Source: Bartonella vinsonii subsp. arupensis OK-94-513
GTDB taxonomy: Bacteria; Pseudomonadota; Alphaproteobacteria; Rhizobiales; Rhizobiaceae
DNA: 64,000 nt
Direction: 5' to 3'
Assembly: GCF_000278235.1 (NCBI RefSeq)
Contig: NZ_JH725037.1
Location: 4,697-68,696 of the forward strand
Shown: in pieces, positions 18,263-28,482 of the stretch
Position numbering within the stretch: the first letter of the stretch is position 1
How the letters are laid out: each line of letters starts with the position of its first letter
Made by a program: the position numbers and the translations under genes
Notes under the pieces: generated by a model
Seen by the model: the letters and a program-made list of their open reading frames with translations, nothing else
Database searches by the model: none
Told to the model about the DNA's origin: nothing

Positions 18263-19816
18263 ATGATGGATTGGATCACTGATCCCCATGCGTGGTTTGG
18301 CTTGGTCACGTTGGTTTTTCTTGAAATTGTTTTAGGAATAGATAACCTCATCTTTATTGCAATTTTAGCTGAAAAATTGCCACTGCATTTGCGTGATCGT
18401 GCGCGCTTGATAGGCCTCACTTTAGCATTAGTTATGCGGCTTTTTCTTCTCACGGTTATTGGATGGGTGATGAATCTTGATACGATCATTTTTTCATTCT
18501 CATCTTTTCTCTTTAGTTGGCATAGTCTTATTTTAATCGGTGGTGGGATTTTTTTGCTGGCAAAGGCAACGCTAGAATTACATGAAAGATTAGAAGGAGT
18601 ATCGCATGAAAGAAAAACAGGTATTGCTTATGCGGTTTTTTGGCAGGTCATTGTGCAAATCGTGGTGCTGGATGCTGTTTTTTCTTTAGATAGTATTATT
18701 ACTGCAACAGGTATGATTGCCAAAGAACAGGCAGTGGTTATGTATATAGCAGTTATTGCTGCTATGGGGGTGATGATGTGTGGATCTGGCGTGCTTATGC
18801 GTTTTATCAATCGTCATTCCACTATTGTAATTCTTTGTCTTGGCTTTTTGATGATGATAGGCTTTACGCTCATTGTTGAAGGATTTGGCTTTCATATTCC
18901 AAAAGGATATTTGTACGCTGCTATTGGTTTTTCCGTTCTTATTGAAGCTTTTAATCAAATTGGGCGTCGTAATCGTGAGAAGATGATTACAACAAATGAT
19001 CTACGTGATCGAACAGCTGATGCTGTTTTAAGACTTTTAGGTGGGGGAAACAAAGAGGGTAATCTTGGTGAGACTGTAGATGTCATTGCTGAACAGGCCG
19101 CAGCTTCTGAGTTATTTAGACCGGAAGAAAAAGAGATGATTCGTGGTGTTCTCGATTTGGCAGATCGTCCTGTTCGCTCTATTATGTCGCCGCGCAACGA
19201 GATTGAGTGGCTGGATTTAAATAGTGATGAGAATGAAATGCGTGAAGAACTACAACAGGTTAAACATAGCCGCTTAATTCTTGCACGTGAAAAAGTGGAC
19301 GAATTTGTTGGTGTTGCTTTGACAAAAGATCTTCTTTTAAATTTGGCTGAGGGAAAAAAGATCAATTGGAAAAAAGCCATGCGAGAACCACTCGTCGTTC
19401 ATGAAAATACAAGTGTTTTAAGGTTGATGGAGCAATTGCGCCATTCCTCGATTCAGCTGGCAATTATTGTTGATGAACATGGATCTTTTGAAGGAATTGC
19501 AACACCAACGGACATTCTTGAAGCCATCGCAGGTGATTTTCCTGATGATGATGAAGAGCCTATGATAGCAGAACAACTTGAAAATGGAAGTCTTCTTGTT
19601 GAAGGATATGCTGATATCCGTCGTTTAAGTAGTTACCTTGGGTGTAATCTTGTTGATGAAGCAGACCGTTATACTACTTTGGCAGGATTTATGCTTTGGC
19701 GGTTTGGTCATTTGCCGAATGAGGGGGAAAGCTTTGAAACTGATGGTTTGTGCTTTAAAGTTATCGAAATGGATCGCCGGAATTTATCTAAAATCCTTAT
19801 TTCCCCACTTGTGTAA
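18263..19816 (+). CDS. TerC-family membrane protein with CBS and CorC domains
   Basis: The 517-residue protein fuses three parts. Residues 1 to about 235 form a TerC/YoaE-type membrane domain with about seven helices and the family motif LVFLEIVLGIDNLIFIAILA, with a second acidic motif, VVLDAVFSLDSIITATGM. A CBS pair follows (from about 300, RPVRSIMSPRNEIEWLDL, to QLAIIVDEHGSFEGIATPTD). The C-terminus from about 430 is a CorC/HlyC transporter-associated domain (LLVEGYADIRRLSSYLG). TerC proteins are linked to metal-ion (notably manganese) homeostasis, and the CBS-CorC module is probably a regulatory nucleotide- or ion-sensing part; substrate here is unknown. The start GTGAACTATG lacks an ideal ribosome site, but MMDWITDP matches the family. 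It appears monocistronic. Confidence 0.9.
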   Translation: MMDWITDPHAWFGLVTLVFLEIVLGIDNLIFIAILAEKLPLHLRDRARLIGLTLALVMRLFLLTVIGWVMNLDTIIFSFSSFLFSWHSLILIGGGIFLLAKATLELHERLEGVSHERKTGIAYAVFWQVIVQIVVLDAVFSLDSIITATGMIAKEQAVVMYIAVIAAMGVMMCGSGVLMRFINRHSTIVILCLGFLMMIGFTLIVEGFGFHIPKGYLYAAIGFSVLIEAFNQIGRRNREKMITTNDLRDRTADAVLRLLGGGNKEGNLGETVDVIAEQAAASELFRPEEKEMIRGVLDLADRPVRSIMSPRNEIEWLDLNSDENEMREELQQVKHSRLILAREKVDEFVGVALTKDLLLNLAEGKKINWKKAMREPLVVHENTSVLRLMEQLRHSSIQLAIIVDEHGSFEGIATPTDILEAIAGDFPDDDEEPMIAEQLENGSLLVEGYADIRRLSSYLGCNLVDEADRYTTLAGFMLWRFGHLPNEGESFETDGLCFKVIEMDRRNLSKILISPLV

Positions 19817-20144
19817 CCAGAAAAAAGTATATTATTTTATAAGTAAGGTGATAGAAAAACACACTCTCTTATAAAATAGTAATCTTGATCACTATTGAAC
19901 AGTTACAGAAGCAGTTGTTCTTCTATACAGGAATTTGGTTGATGGGTTTATGAATGATTTTTTGAAGAAGAATGATAATATTAAATATCCTTGTGTATTT
20001 TGTACCATGCAGATTGGTATGAAAAGCTCTCCAGGAGTTAATATAAAAAAGATAACGGTTTTTGATTGATATACAGGATTAAATTCTGTGCAGTTGTTAT
20101 TGTTTACACGTGCACGAAAAAAGAAAGCTATGATTTCCCTTTAT
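19817..20144. other. Spacer, nothing assignable
   Basis: About 330 bases between convergent genes, the TerC-family gene and the YbhN-like gene. I see no ORF, terminator with a T tract, or repeat. Confidence 0.5.
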
Positions 20145-21098
20145 TTATTCAGGTGGTGTTTTGGGGCTCCGTTTCCAATATTGTTGCGTTTCAAAAATTG
20201 CTACAACAAATAATGAAATGATGAGCGGTATAATCAAATAAAGCATTCTAAATACAATAAGTGCTGCAACAACATCAGTTGGATTTACACTGGGCATACC
20301 TGTTATGAATAAAGCTTCCAGAACGCCAATTCCTCCAGCAGGGGCATTGGAAAGAAGAGTTATTGTGAAAGATGCGAGAAACACACCGAGCACAGAAATA
20401 AAATGAACATCTGTAGTGTGCGGGAGAACAGCATATATAATTCCTGCTGCTCCTAAAAGCTCTAAAGGGCTAATGAAAAGCTGTTGAATGACTATTTTCA
20501 GTTGTGGATAGGAAAGCTGAACTTTTTTTCCTAAGTGTAAGGGTTTTAATTGAAGCCAGCTGCCAAAAGTATAAAGTGCTATAAAGCTGAGCAGAATTGC
20601 ACCAATTGTTGTTCCAAGCCATTCAGGAAGATCATTATGAATGAGAGTAATAATTTCTGGTTTCAGAATTAAAACAATCCCAAAAAGTAAGATTGTGCCT
20701 ATCACAAAAGTAAAAGAACAAAAACCTACCAATATTGCGATTTCTGTTCCATTTAATCCTTTCATTTTATAGGCGCGATAGCGTACGACTGCACCAGAAA
20801 AAACGGAAGCGCCAATATTATGCGAAAGTGCATAAGTAGTAAATGAACATATAGCAATAAAAATCCAAGAAATTTTATGGCCAAGATGTTGCAAGGCAAT
20901 TCGATCATACCCAGCAAGAGCAGCATAAGCTAGAAGAGAGCACAAACAGGCTAATAACCAGTCTTGTGCATTTAAATTACTTAAGCGTTCCAGTACATCA
21001 CCAAAAGAAATGGCCGAGAGCTTTACATAAAGAATGCGGATAGAAATCAGCATTGCTAGGATACCAACAAATGGCCATATAAATTGCTTTATTTTCAC
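20145..21098 (-). CDS. YbhN/AglD-like (LPG-synthase TM domain) membrane protein
   Basis: The 317-residue protein is almost wholly membrane: about eight helices, starting KQFIWPFVGILAMLISIRIL. The motifs DWLLACLCSLLAYAALAGYD, ALSHNIGASVFSGAVVRYRA and SNAPAGGIGVLEALFITGMP match the family that includes the flippase half of lysyl-phosphatidylglycerol synthase and the YbhN/UPF0104 proteins. No aminoacyl-transferase domain is present, so it is not a full MprF. A lipid-flipping or lipid-associated role is family inference. The start overlaps the stop of the upstream Kef-type gene (ATG at 21098, previous stop within 4 bases), so the two form an operon. Confidence 0.85.
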   Translation of the reverse strand: MKIKQFIWPFVGILAMLISIRILYVKLSAISFGDVLERLSNLNAQDWLLACLCSLLAYAALAGYDRIALQHLGHKISWIFIAICSFTTYALSHNIGASVFSGAVVRYRAYKMKGLNGTEIAILVGFCSFTFVIGTILLFGIVLILKPEIITLIHNDLPEWLGTTIGAILLSFIALYTFGSWLQLKPLHLGKKVQLSYPQLKIVIQQLFISPLELLGAAGIIYAVLPHTTDVHFISVLGVFLASFTITLLSNAPAGGIGVLEALFITGMPSVNPTDVVAALIVFRMLYLIIPLIISLFVVAIFETQQYWKRSPKTPPE

Positions 21099-22867
21099 GC
21101 TTCTTTACCCATTTCATGTTTTCTCAAATTTAATTCATGATTGTGCATATTTTTGACAGATCTTTGTCCTGCTATATGCTCAATAATACCATTGGCAATT
21201 TCCTCATCATCCGTTACTACAACATTTGCACCTAAATCAATGAGATAAGTTGTTTCTACATCGGATAATGCATGCGTGATTATCTGAATATCCTTCTTTA
21301 TATCACGTATATTCACTATACATTCTCCTACTTCAATGGTACTGCGCATTGTAATAACAATTTTATATGCATCACTTATATTTGCTGCGTTCATTATTTC
21401 TTGTTGAATAATATTACCACAAATCACCTCGAAACCGTCTGCAATTGCTTTATCCGCGAGGCGTTTTGATTCTTCGACAATTACTATAGGTTCACCTCTG
21501 TTTATTAAAGATAATGCAACAGATTTACCAATACGTCCGTAGCCAATAATCACGATATGGTTCGTTTTTAAAGTTGTTGGTAAAAAATCGTGGTCAGAAT
21601 CTTGCGGATCAATATCAATAGTTGTTTGTGTATCTTGTAAATTTGTAGGAAAATTTTCTAGTCGTTTTTTAATTTTATCACAGGCAATGAAAACAAGGGG
21701 ATTGAGCAAAATAGAAAGAATCGCACCTCCAAGGATTAAATCATGAGCATCGTTGTTTAAAAGTCCTAAACTCAAACTTAAACCTGCAAGGATAAAAGAA
21801 AATTCTCCGATTTGGGCAAGGCTTGCAGAAATTGTTAAAGCGGTTGCATTAGAATAACGAAAAGCTTTAACGATGAAAAATGCAATAACAGATTTTCCTA
21901 ATATAATAATGGAAAGTGTTGCTAAGAGAGGGAAAAAATGAGTCAATAGTTTTCCTGGGTCAAATAACATGCCTACAGAAACAAAGAAGAGAACAGAAAA
22001 TGCATCTCGTAGTGGTAAGGATTCTTCTGCTGCACGATGGCTCAATTCTGATTCACTCATAACCATTCCTGCAAAAAAAGCACCAAGAGAAAGAGAAACA
22101 CCAAATAAATGGGCTGCTCCGAACGCTACTCCTAGTGCAATAGCAAAGACGCTAAGGCGAAATAACTCACGTGATCCCGATTGTGCACTCACTTTTAACA
22201 ACCACGGGATAACACGCCGTCCAATAATAAGCATAAGGGCAATAAAAATAAGCACTTTCAAGATGGTAAGACCAAAAATTCCTCCAATGCTTAAATCTAA
22301 CCATTGAACAAGAGGATCAACCGCTTCTTTTTTTGTATTGCCAAGGATGTTTGCTAGTGATGGTATGAGAACAAGTATAAGAACCATCGCTAAATCTTCA
22401 ATAATCAACCAGCCAACCGCAATGCGCCCTTTTTCTGTTTCAATCAGATGGCGTTCCTGCAAAGCACGTAGCAAGATAACAGTACTTGCTATTGATAAAG
22501 CTAAACCAAAGACCAAACTACCGCTAAATCCCCACCCCATGATCAGACCAAGACATAAGCCTAGAAAAGTAGAAAATGCCATCTGTGCAATGGCAGCAGG
22601 GATAGCAATAGCTCTTACAGATAAAAGATCTTTTAATGAAAAATGGAGTCCCACACCAAACATCAGCAAAATCACACCAATTTCAGCGAGTTGGTTGATA
22701 ATAACAGAATCTATTTTAAAGCCGCCTGTGTTGGGCCCTACAATAACACCTGCTAATAAGTATCCCACGAGTGGTGAAATACGCAAGCGGCTAGCAACCA
22801 TTCCTAAAAGAAATGCTAAACATAAACCTGCAACAATAGTTGTAATCAGTGGTGTATCATGGAGCAT
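21095..22867 (-). CDS. Kef-type cation:proton antiporter (YbaL-like)
   Basis: The 590-residue protein has a CPA2 antiporter domain over about residues 5-385 with 12-13 helices (VGYLLAGVIVGPNTGGFK, LLMFGVGLHFSLKDLL, the SLGAFFAGMVMSESELSHRA region) and a cytosolic RCK/TrkA-N domain from about 430 (TNHIVIIGYGRIGKSVALSL, a GxGxxG Rossmann motif, then ending EEIANGIIEHI). Such proteins exchange K+ or Na+ for protons and are gated by nucleotide or glutathione ligands. YbaL rather than KefB/KefC is suggested by the N-terminus and length, but this is uncertain. It is the first gene of a pair with the YbhN-like gene. Confidence 0.88.
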   Translation of the reverse strand: MLHDTPLITTIVAGLCLAFLLGMVASRLRISPLVGYLLAGVIVGPNTGGFKIDSVIINQLAEIGVILLMFGVGLHFSLKDLLSVRAIAIPAAIAQMAFSTFLGLCLGLIMGWGFSGSLVFGLALSIASTVILLRALQERHLIETEKGRIAVGWLIIEDLAMVLILVLIPSLANILGNTKKEAVDPLVQWLDLSIGGIFGLTILKVLIFIALMLIIGRRVIPWLLKVSAQSGSRELFRLSVFAIALGVAFGAAHLFGVSLSLGAFFAGMVMSESELSHRAAEESLPLRDAFSVLFFVSVGMLFDPGKLLTHFFPLLATLSIIILGKSVIAFFIVKAFRYSNATALTISASLAQIGEFSFILAGLSLSLGLLNNDAHDLILGGAILSILLNPLVFIACDKIKKRLENFPTNLQDTQTTIDIDPQDSDHDFLPTTLKTNHIVIIGYGRIGKSVALSLINRGEPIVIVEESKRLADKAIADGFEVICGNIIQQEIMNAANISDAYKIVITMRSTIEVGECIVNIRDIKKDIQIITHALSDVETTYLIDLGANVVVTDDEEIANGIIEHIAGQRSVKNMHNHELNLRKHEMGKEA

Positions 22868-22967
22868 GGATTATTTACGACTTTGTATTAAAATAATGAG
22901 TGAGTTGAAATGAGTGTAATTTTTTTATGAAAAGAAAAAGGATGGTCTATGAATAAGCATGGTATTT

Positions 22968-25481
22968 TTATTTTAATTGAGTGTTTTTACGATGATTTCG
23001 TTCTTGCCACCAATTCCCTAGCAGGAGTAAAATAGGAGCGGCAATAAAGATAGAGGACGATGTTGCAATAATAATTCCAAAGACCATGGGAACTGCAAAA
23101 TTATGGACAGCACTCCCACCCCATATCGCCATAGGTAACATAGCGAGAACTGTGGTCGCTGATGTAAAAAGGCAGCGAACAAGAACTTGGTTAATTGAGA
23201 GATCAATGAGTTCGCGCAACTGCATTTTTTTATAAAGACGCATATTTTCGCGCATTCGGTCGTAGACAACTACCTTATCATTTATCGAATAACCAACAAT
23301 TGTTAAAAGAGCAGCGATAGCCGTTAAATTGAAATCAAATTGAAATAAAGCAAAAAAACCAATCATTTTTGTGGTGTCTAAAATGAGTGTTACAATTGCT
23401 CCAACGGCAAAGAACCATTCGAAACGCAACCATATATAGAGGGACATAGCAATTGCCGCGAGAATAACAGCAGTAAATGCAGCTGTGGCAAGCTCACCTG
23501 AAATTTTTGGACCAACAACCTCTATTTGATCGAATGTGGCATCTGGATAGATGGTGTGTACGGCTGTTTTGACCTTATCAATGGCAACGCTTTGTTGTGC
23601 TTCACTGCCACTTTGTTTCTGCATACGAATTAGAACAGTGTTTGCATTGTCAATATTTTGTAGTGTAATTTCACCAATGTTAAGGGTAGAAAGCTTAGAA
23701 CGCAAAGTTGCTAAGTTTGCTGGTGCTTTTGTGGTAATACTCATTTGGCTTCCACCAATGAAATCAATTCCAAAGTTTAAGCCAGGCTTAAAAAACAGAA
23801 AAACTGAAGCAAGTGATAAAACAATTGAGACACCAATACCGACGAAGCGCGCTTTCATAAAGTGAAAAGATGTATTTTGTGGGATGATATTGAAAGCAGA
23901 GTGAAGATGCAGAGTTTTAATTTTCCATTTACGGATTACCCAAATCATCATGATGCGCACAATAGTGATATTTGTGAACATGGAGATGATAATACCAAGC
24001 AACATTGTGACAGCAAAACCGCGGACAGGACCGGTACCAAACCAAAACAGTAAAATAGTTGCAATAATTGCCGTAACATTGGCATCAACAATGGTCGCAA
24101 AGGCGTGCTTAAATCCACGGTCTAGAGCTGCAAAGGCGCTGACACCTTTTCGGCTTTCTTCACGAATACGCTCATTGATGAGAATATTGGCATCAACGGC
24201 GATACCGATGCCTAAAATAATGCCAGCAATACCCGGCAGGGTGAGTGTCGCGCCCAAGAGACTTAGTGCAGCAAATGTTAAAATAGTGTGGAGTGCTAGC
24301 GCTATATTCGCAATGATCCCCCAAACTCTGTAGAGAAGAAAAATAAAAATTGTAACAAGAAAGAAGCCGATTATGCCAGTATAAAGCCCCATTCGGATCG
24401 CGTCAGCACCAAGATTTGGACCTACAGTTCTCTCTTCAATCACAGTGAGTGGTGCAGGTAAGGAACCAGCGCGGAGGAGAGCAGCTAAAGTCGAAGCTTC
24501 TTTAGGGTCAAAGTTCCCTGTAATTTGACCTTGTCCATTGGGAATAACACTATTGATAGTAGGGGCAGTCAAAACCTTATTGTCAAGAACGATTGCAAAA
24601 GGACGGTTAATATTTTGTCGTGTTATTTCCGCAAATGTCTTTGCACCAGCAGAATTCATGGTGAATGAAATAATAGAACGTCCTGGCATTTGCGGGTCGA
24701 AACCTGCACGGGCATCTTTCAGAACATTTCCATCTAAGGCAATTTGATCATAAATTGCGTAGTGTTGCGTTTCATCAGTATATCCAGGAAGGATTGAAAC
24801 ACCTGGAGGTGGAGTATTGATATCTACATTAGAGGGCACCAGATGAAAGGACATTTTAGCCGTTGTGCCTAAAAGATCACGCAGTTGTTTTGGATCTTGT
24901 AATCCTGGTAATTGAACCATAATACGATCAGTTCCTACCTTTTGGATGGCCGGCTCAGTAACACCAACTTGATCTATACGGCGACGAATGATTTCTAAGC
25001 TTTGTTCAATAGCATTGCTTATACGATCTTTCATACCAGCTTCAGTTAATATGACACGGATAGTTTCATTTTGAGAACTGATAGCGATATCATGCGCTGT
25101 AGTGCCAAAGCTATTGTGTATGGGAGTTATCAATGTCTTCAAAGCAGAGAGTGCTTTTTCAGTTTGTAATGGATCAGAAATAACTGCAACGACGCTATTT
25201 TCGATGATACGAACACTCGATGTAGGGATTTGTTTTTCACGGAGTGTATTACGCACATTTGCTAAAACTATGTGTAATTGATCGCGTTTTAACGTTTTGC
25301 TATCAACTTCGAGGAGAAGAGAAGAGCCTCCTTGAAGGTCAAGCCCAAGTGTTACACGGGTATCGGTTAAGAATTGTGTGTTTTTAACCTGTTCTGGTGA
25401 AAATAAATTGGGCAAGGCAACATAAATGCTGCTCAAAAGGATAAAACAATAAAGAGTAGTTAACCAACCGGGTGTGCGCAT
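22968..25481 (-). CDS. secDF: Protein translocase subunit SecDF (fused)
   Basis: SecD and SecF are one polypeptide here (about 837 residues from Met at 25481). SecD features are the first helix after MRTPGWLTTLYCFILL, the LGLDLQGGSSLLLEVD motif, the large periplasmic P1 region, then helices with GIAGIILGIGIAVDANILIN. SecF begins near residue 560 with FFKPGLNFGIDFIGGSQMSI and contains TIVGYSINDKVVVYDRMREN. The complex uses the proton gradient to pull exported proteins out of SecYEG. An upstream in-frame Met at 25559 would add 26 residues without family support, and MRTPGW is the usual opening, so I start there. The gene follows a small membrane-protein gene in the position where yajC often sits, but that neighbour is not YajC-like. 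Confidence 0.95.
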   Translation of the reverse strand: MRTPGWLTTLYCFILLSSIYVALPNLFSPEQVKNTQFLTDTRVTLGLDLQGGSSLLLEVDSKTLKRDQLHIVLANVRNTLREKQIPTSSVRIIENSVVAVISDPLQTEKALSALKTLITPIHNSFGTTAHDIAISSQNETIRVILTEAGMKDRISNAIEQSLEIIRRRIDQVGVTEPAIQKVGTDRIMVQLPGLQDPKQLRDLLGTTAKMSFHLVPSNVDINTPPPGVSILPGYTDETQHYAIYDQIALDGNVLKDARAGFDPQMPGRSIISFTMNSAGAKTFAEITRQNINRPFAIVLDNKVLTAPTINSVIPNGQGQITGNFDPKEASTLAALLRAGSLPAPLTVIEERTVGPNLGADAIRMGLYTGIIGFFLVTIFIFLLYRVWGIIANIALALHTILTFAALSLLGATLTLPGIAGIILGIGIAVDANILINERIREESRKGVSAFAALDRGFKHAFATIVDANVTAIIATILLFWFGTGPVRGFAVTMLLGIIISMFTNITIVRIMMIWVIRKWKIKTLHLHSAFNIIPQNTSFHFMKARFVGIGVSIVLSLASVFLFFKPGLNFGIDFIGGSQMSITTKAPANLATLRSKLSTLNIGEITLQNIDNANTVLIRMQKQSGSEAQQSVAIDKVKTAVHTIYPDATFDQIEVVGPKISGELATAAFTAVILAAIAMSLYIWLRFEWFFAVGAIVTLILDTTKMIGFFALFQFDFNLTAIAALLTIVGYSINDKVVVYDRMRENMRLYKKMQLRELIDLSINQVLVRCLFTSATTVLAMLPMAIWGGSAVHNFAVPMVFGIIIATSSSIFIAAPILLLLGNWWQERNHRKNTQLK

Positions 25482-25555
25482 AATATATTCCGCTAATAGA
25501 CAATTTATAAGAGTATTAAAGTTAAAGGCAGAGATTAAGATGATGGTTTTATAAT

Positions 25556-25930
25556 TCAAGCAAGAGGAGGCGCGCGTTTATTTGAAAAATATTGAGTTTG
25601 AGGGGTTTTAAGTTGTGTGTAAATAACTACGATAATTATGAGAAAGAGGCTCAATGCTAAGGTGTTTTGAAAATTATTAATAGGTAAAACAGGATTTGTA
25701 TGGAGTGTTATGAACTTTGTGTTTTCAGTGCTTGTAACATTCAATTGTTCACGCTTATTTTGTGGATAAATCACATCCGTTTTAACAATATTATTTTCTT
25801 GCGGCCTTTTGATTAAATAAGCACGTTCCCCTAGGTTGCTTGTCAATAACACGCTAAAACTTGACAGAAGAAACCACATTGTAAAGGGGAGAAAATTTTC
25901 TTTTTTGCAAGAGAGGTGCAAAAAAAACAT
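25556..25930 (-). CDS. Small two-helix membrane protein, unknown
   Basis: The 124-residue product has a hydrophobic segment at about 14-30 (LPFTMWFLLSSFSVLLTS), a polar middle of about 50 residues rich in Asn and Thr, and a second helix near 90-107 (LALSLFLIIIVVIYTQL), then a short basic tail. AAAGAAGG lies 9 bases before the ATG. It directly precedes secDF on the same strand, with about 75 bases to the preferred secDF start, so co-transcription is likely. There is no YajC motif. It may be a lineage-specific accessory or an FtsL-like small protein; the evidence is insufficient to choose. Confidence 0.55.
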   Translation of the reverse strand: MFFLHLSCKKENFLPFTMWFLLSSFSVLLTSNLGERAYLIKRPQENNIVKTDVIYPQNKREQLNVTSTENTKFITLHTNPVLPINNFQNTLALSLFLIIIVVIYTQLKTPQTQYFSNKRAPPLA

Positions 25931-26112
25931 GTTAGAGTGCCTTCTTTAATTTGTTGAGTTCATAGCTTACAGGTGATCATTCTCTTATTACCAGTATTAT
26001 AGGATAAGGGGAAGCTTTTATAAGATTATTTTATAAAAGTTGAAAATATTTTTTTCATCCCATATTTTCTAAAAGAGGGGGATAGATTCCTCTTTATAGA
26101 TCTAAGGCAGAT

Positions 26113-28482
26113 ATGTATTCATTTTTTGGAAAAAAATCGCGCATCGTTTTCTTTATTTCTGGGATTATCTTTATATTTAGCTTTTGTGCATGGGGGCAGC
26201 TTTGGTCACAAAATGCAATCGTCGAACAAGCAATCACTTCTCAGTCAATTGATGAAATTCTTCAACAACAACAGTTTATTATTAAGAATCTTGAACAAAA
26301 TACGGAAGCTTTAAAAAGAGATTTTGAAAATAAAATAGAAGATGAGCGTGCTTTGACAGAACTGCGCTTGCGTGCACAAGATATCAGTAAACGTGCTTTA
26401 GAAGCGGCATTTGTTTTGCGTGCTCCTCTTAATGATATCAATGCACTTCTTGATCAATTAACAGAGCTCCGTAGTCACTCAGAAAACGTAAAAAAGACAG
26501 ATGAGGAGCATTCTCACTTGATAGAGAAAAAAGCTAAGATTAATAGTCTCGCGCTTCGGTTTGAAGCAATCTTTTTGGCTACAAATAGAATATCCGAACT
26601 TGCTATTTCTCAATCTCGAGAGCTTTTTAAACGTACACTTACGCACAAGCTTGAGTTTTCGATCCCAATGGTTAAACATATTATTGAGAAAACAAAAGAG
26701 GCTTCATCTGATTTTCTTTTTTTATTGAGTTCTTGGTGGAATTTCATATTTTATTTCAAACTGTTACAATTCTTTCTTTCTTTTTTAATTCCATTTTTTA
26801 TTGCCTTGGGACTTTCTTGTTTTTCTCGTAAAGTTCTTGCACATGTGCACACTCATTTTGCCAAAAACAATGAGGAAATATCGTATTTACAACGTTTATT
26901 CGTTGCTTTTATTTCCGTTCTTCTTCCTTCGCTGATATGTGTTGTTTGCGTTTATCTTGTATTATTTTTGTTTCATAGTTTTAGTTTGGATCCAGGAAAG
27001 CTCACGATAGTATTTGATACGATAGGGTATCAAATTATTTTAGTCTTTTTGATTAATCGTTTAGCAGTTGTTCTTTTATCATCAGATACGCCGCATCTTT
27101 TCAATATTACACCGTCAGCGTCATATCAATTGGTGATTTTACTTACTTTTTTAGGTGGAATCTTGGCACTTGATGCTGTCTTCGATAGTATTTATCAAAT
27201 AATTTCAGCTTCTCTATCTCTGACAATTGCGAAAAGTTTTATTGCTGTTTTTCTTGTAGCGATGCTGCTTTTTGTCATTGCATATGTCCCTTTGCGTTTC
27301 AGACGTGGGCGTTTGCAGGATGAAGAAAGAAAACTACACTTTTGGCCATTTTATATACGCATTTCCTTCATTTTATTAGGATTATTGCTCATTGTGTTGA
27401 ATTTTTTAGGTTATGTTGGTTTGGCGTGCTTTATTATGCAGCAAATTATCATTGGTGGTGCATTTTTAGTTTTAATGTATTTGGGGATAAAAAGTTCACA
27501 AGCACTTGGTACTAAAGGCCAATTTATGAAAACGATTGTTGGCCATACTTTGATGCAATGGTTGCATTTAGAAGAGAAAACGATGAATCAATTAGGGGGT
27601 GTTTTGAGTATTTTTCTCAATTTGTTTGTTATTGTATTTTGCGCAATGCCAATTGCCGTGCAGTTTGGTTTTTCATACTCTGATTTGAGAGCCGTATTGT
27701 GGCAGTTGATGACCGGTTTTCAAATTGGAAATGTATCTATTTCTTTGATTTCTCTCTTCATAGGAATTGTTGTTTTTTCCGCCTGTTTTTTCGTCATTCG
27801 TCAATTTATTGGTTGGTTGGATGGCACGATATTGGCGCATGGAGAATTCGATACTGGTGTGCGTAATTCTATCAAAACGGTTATAAGTTATGCTGGTGTT
27901 GTTGTGTCTGCTTTGATAGGATTGTCAATGGCAGGTTTGGATCTTAGAAATTTTGCTCTCATCGCTGGTGGGCTTTCGCTTGGTATAGGTTTTGGTTTAC
28001 AGAATATTGTTCAAAATTTTGTATCTGGGCTTATTATTTTGGTTGGAAGACCGTTTAAACTAGGAGATTATGTAGAATCTGGATCGGTGGGTGGTATTGT
28101 CAAACGTATTAGTATACGTGCAACGGAATTGGAAACATTTCAGCGCAAGACGATTATTATTCCTAATTCATGTCTTCTCAATAATAATGTCAGTAATTGG
28201 ACTCGACGGAGTAAAATGGGGCGGATTGATATTCCTCTTACTGTTTCTTCTCATCTTGCTCCAGAGCGTGTTGTTGAAATTCTGCTAGAAATTGCGTCCG
28301 CAACAGAAGGAATATTAAAAAATCCTGCACCGCAGGTGAGTTTTACTGCATTTGATAGTAAAAAATTTTCATTTAATTTGGCTATTTATGTACCTAATAT
28401 TACTTCACCTTCTAAGGTGACCAATGCTCTTCGTTTTATATTATATAAACGTTTTGTTGAGGAAGGAATCTTGGAATGTTAA
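26113..28482 (+). CDS. Large MscS-family mechanosensitive channel
   Basis: This 789-residue protein has a signal or first helix (IVFFISGIIFIFSFCAWGQL), a periplasmic coiled-coil region over about residues 35-190 (QQQQFIIKNLEQNTEALKRD), then about ten membrane helices. The MscS pore/beta domain lies near 620-715: LIAGGLSLGIGFGLQNIVQN with FVSGLIILVGRPFKLGDYVE, and RATELETFQRKTIIIPNSCL. The pattern resembles MscK/YbdG-type or DUF3772-containing channels of Rhizobiales. It should release solutes on hypo-osmotic shock. It is divergent from the 124-residue protein gene and overlaps the next small gene by 7 bases, which suggests a two-gene operon. Confidence 0.9.
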   Translation: MYSFFGKKSRIVFFISGIIFIFSFCAWGQLWSQNAIVEQAITSQSIDEILQQQQFIIKNLEQNTEALKRDFENKIEDERALTELRLRAQDISKRALEAAFVLRAPLNDINALLDQLTELRSHSENVKKTDEEHSHLIEKKAKINSLALRFEAIFLATNRISELAISQSRELFKRTLTHKLEFSIPMVKHIIEKTKEASSDFLFLLSSWWNFIFYFKLLQFFLSFLIPFFIALGLSCFSRKVLAHVHTHFAKNNEEISYLQRLFVAFISVLLPSLICVVCVYLVLFLFHSFSLDPGKLTIVFDTIGYQIILVFLINRLAVVLLSSDTPHLFNITPSASYQLVILLTFLGGILALDAVFDSIYQIISASLSLTIAKSFIAVFLVAMLLFVIAYVPLRFRRGRLQDEERKLHFWPFYIRISFILLGLLLIVLNFLGYVGLACFIMQQIIIGGAFLVLMYLGIKSSQALGTKGQFMKTIVGHTLMQWLHLEEKTMNQLGGVLSIFLNLFVIVFCAMPIAVQFGFSYSDLRAVLWQLMTGFQIGNVSISLISLFIGIVVFSACFFVIRQFIGWLDGTILAHGEFDTGVRNSIKTVISYAGVVVSALIGLSMAGLDLRNFALIAGGLSLGIGFGLQNIVQNFVSGLIILVGRPFKLGDYVESGSVGGIVKRISIRATELETFQRKTIIIPNSCLLNNNVSNWTRRSKMGRIDIPLTVSSHLAPERVVEILLEIASATEGILKNPAPQVSFTAFDSKKFSFNLAIYVPNITSPSKVTNALRFILYKRFVEEGILEC

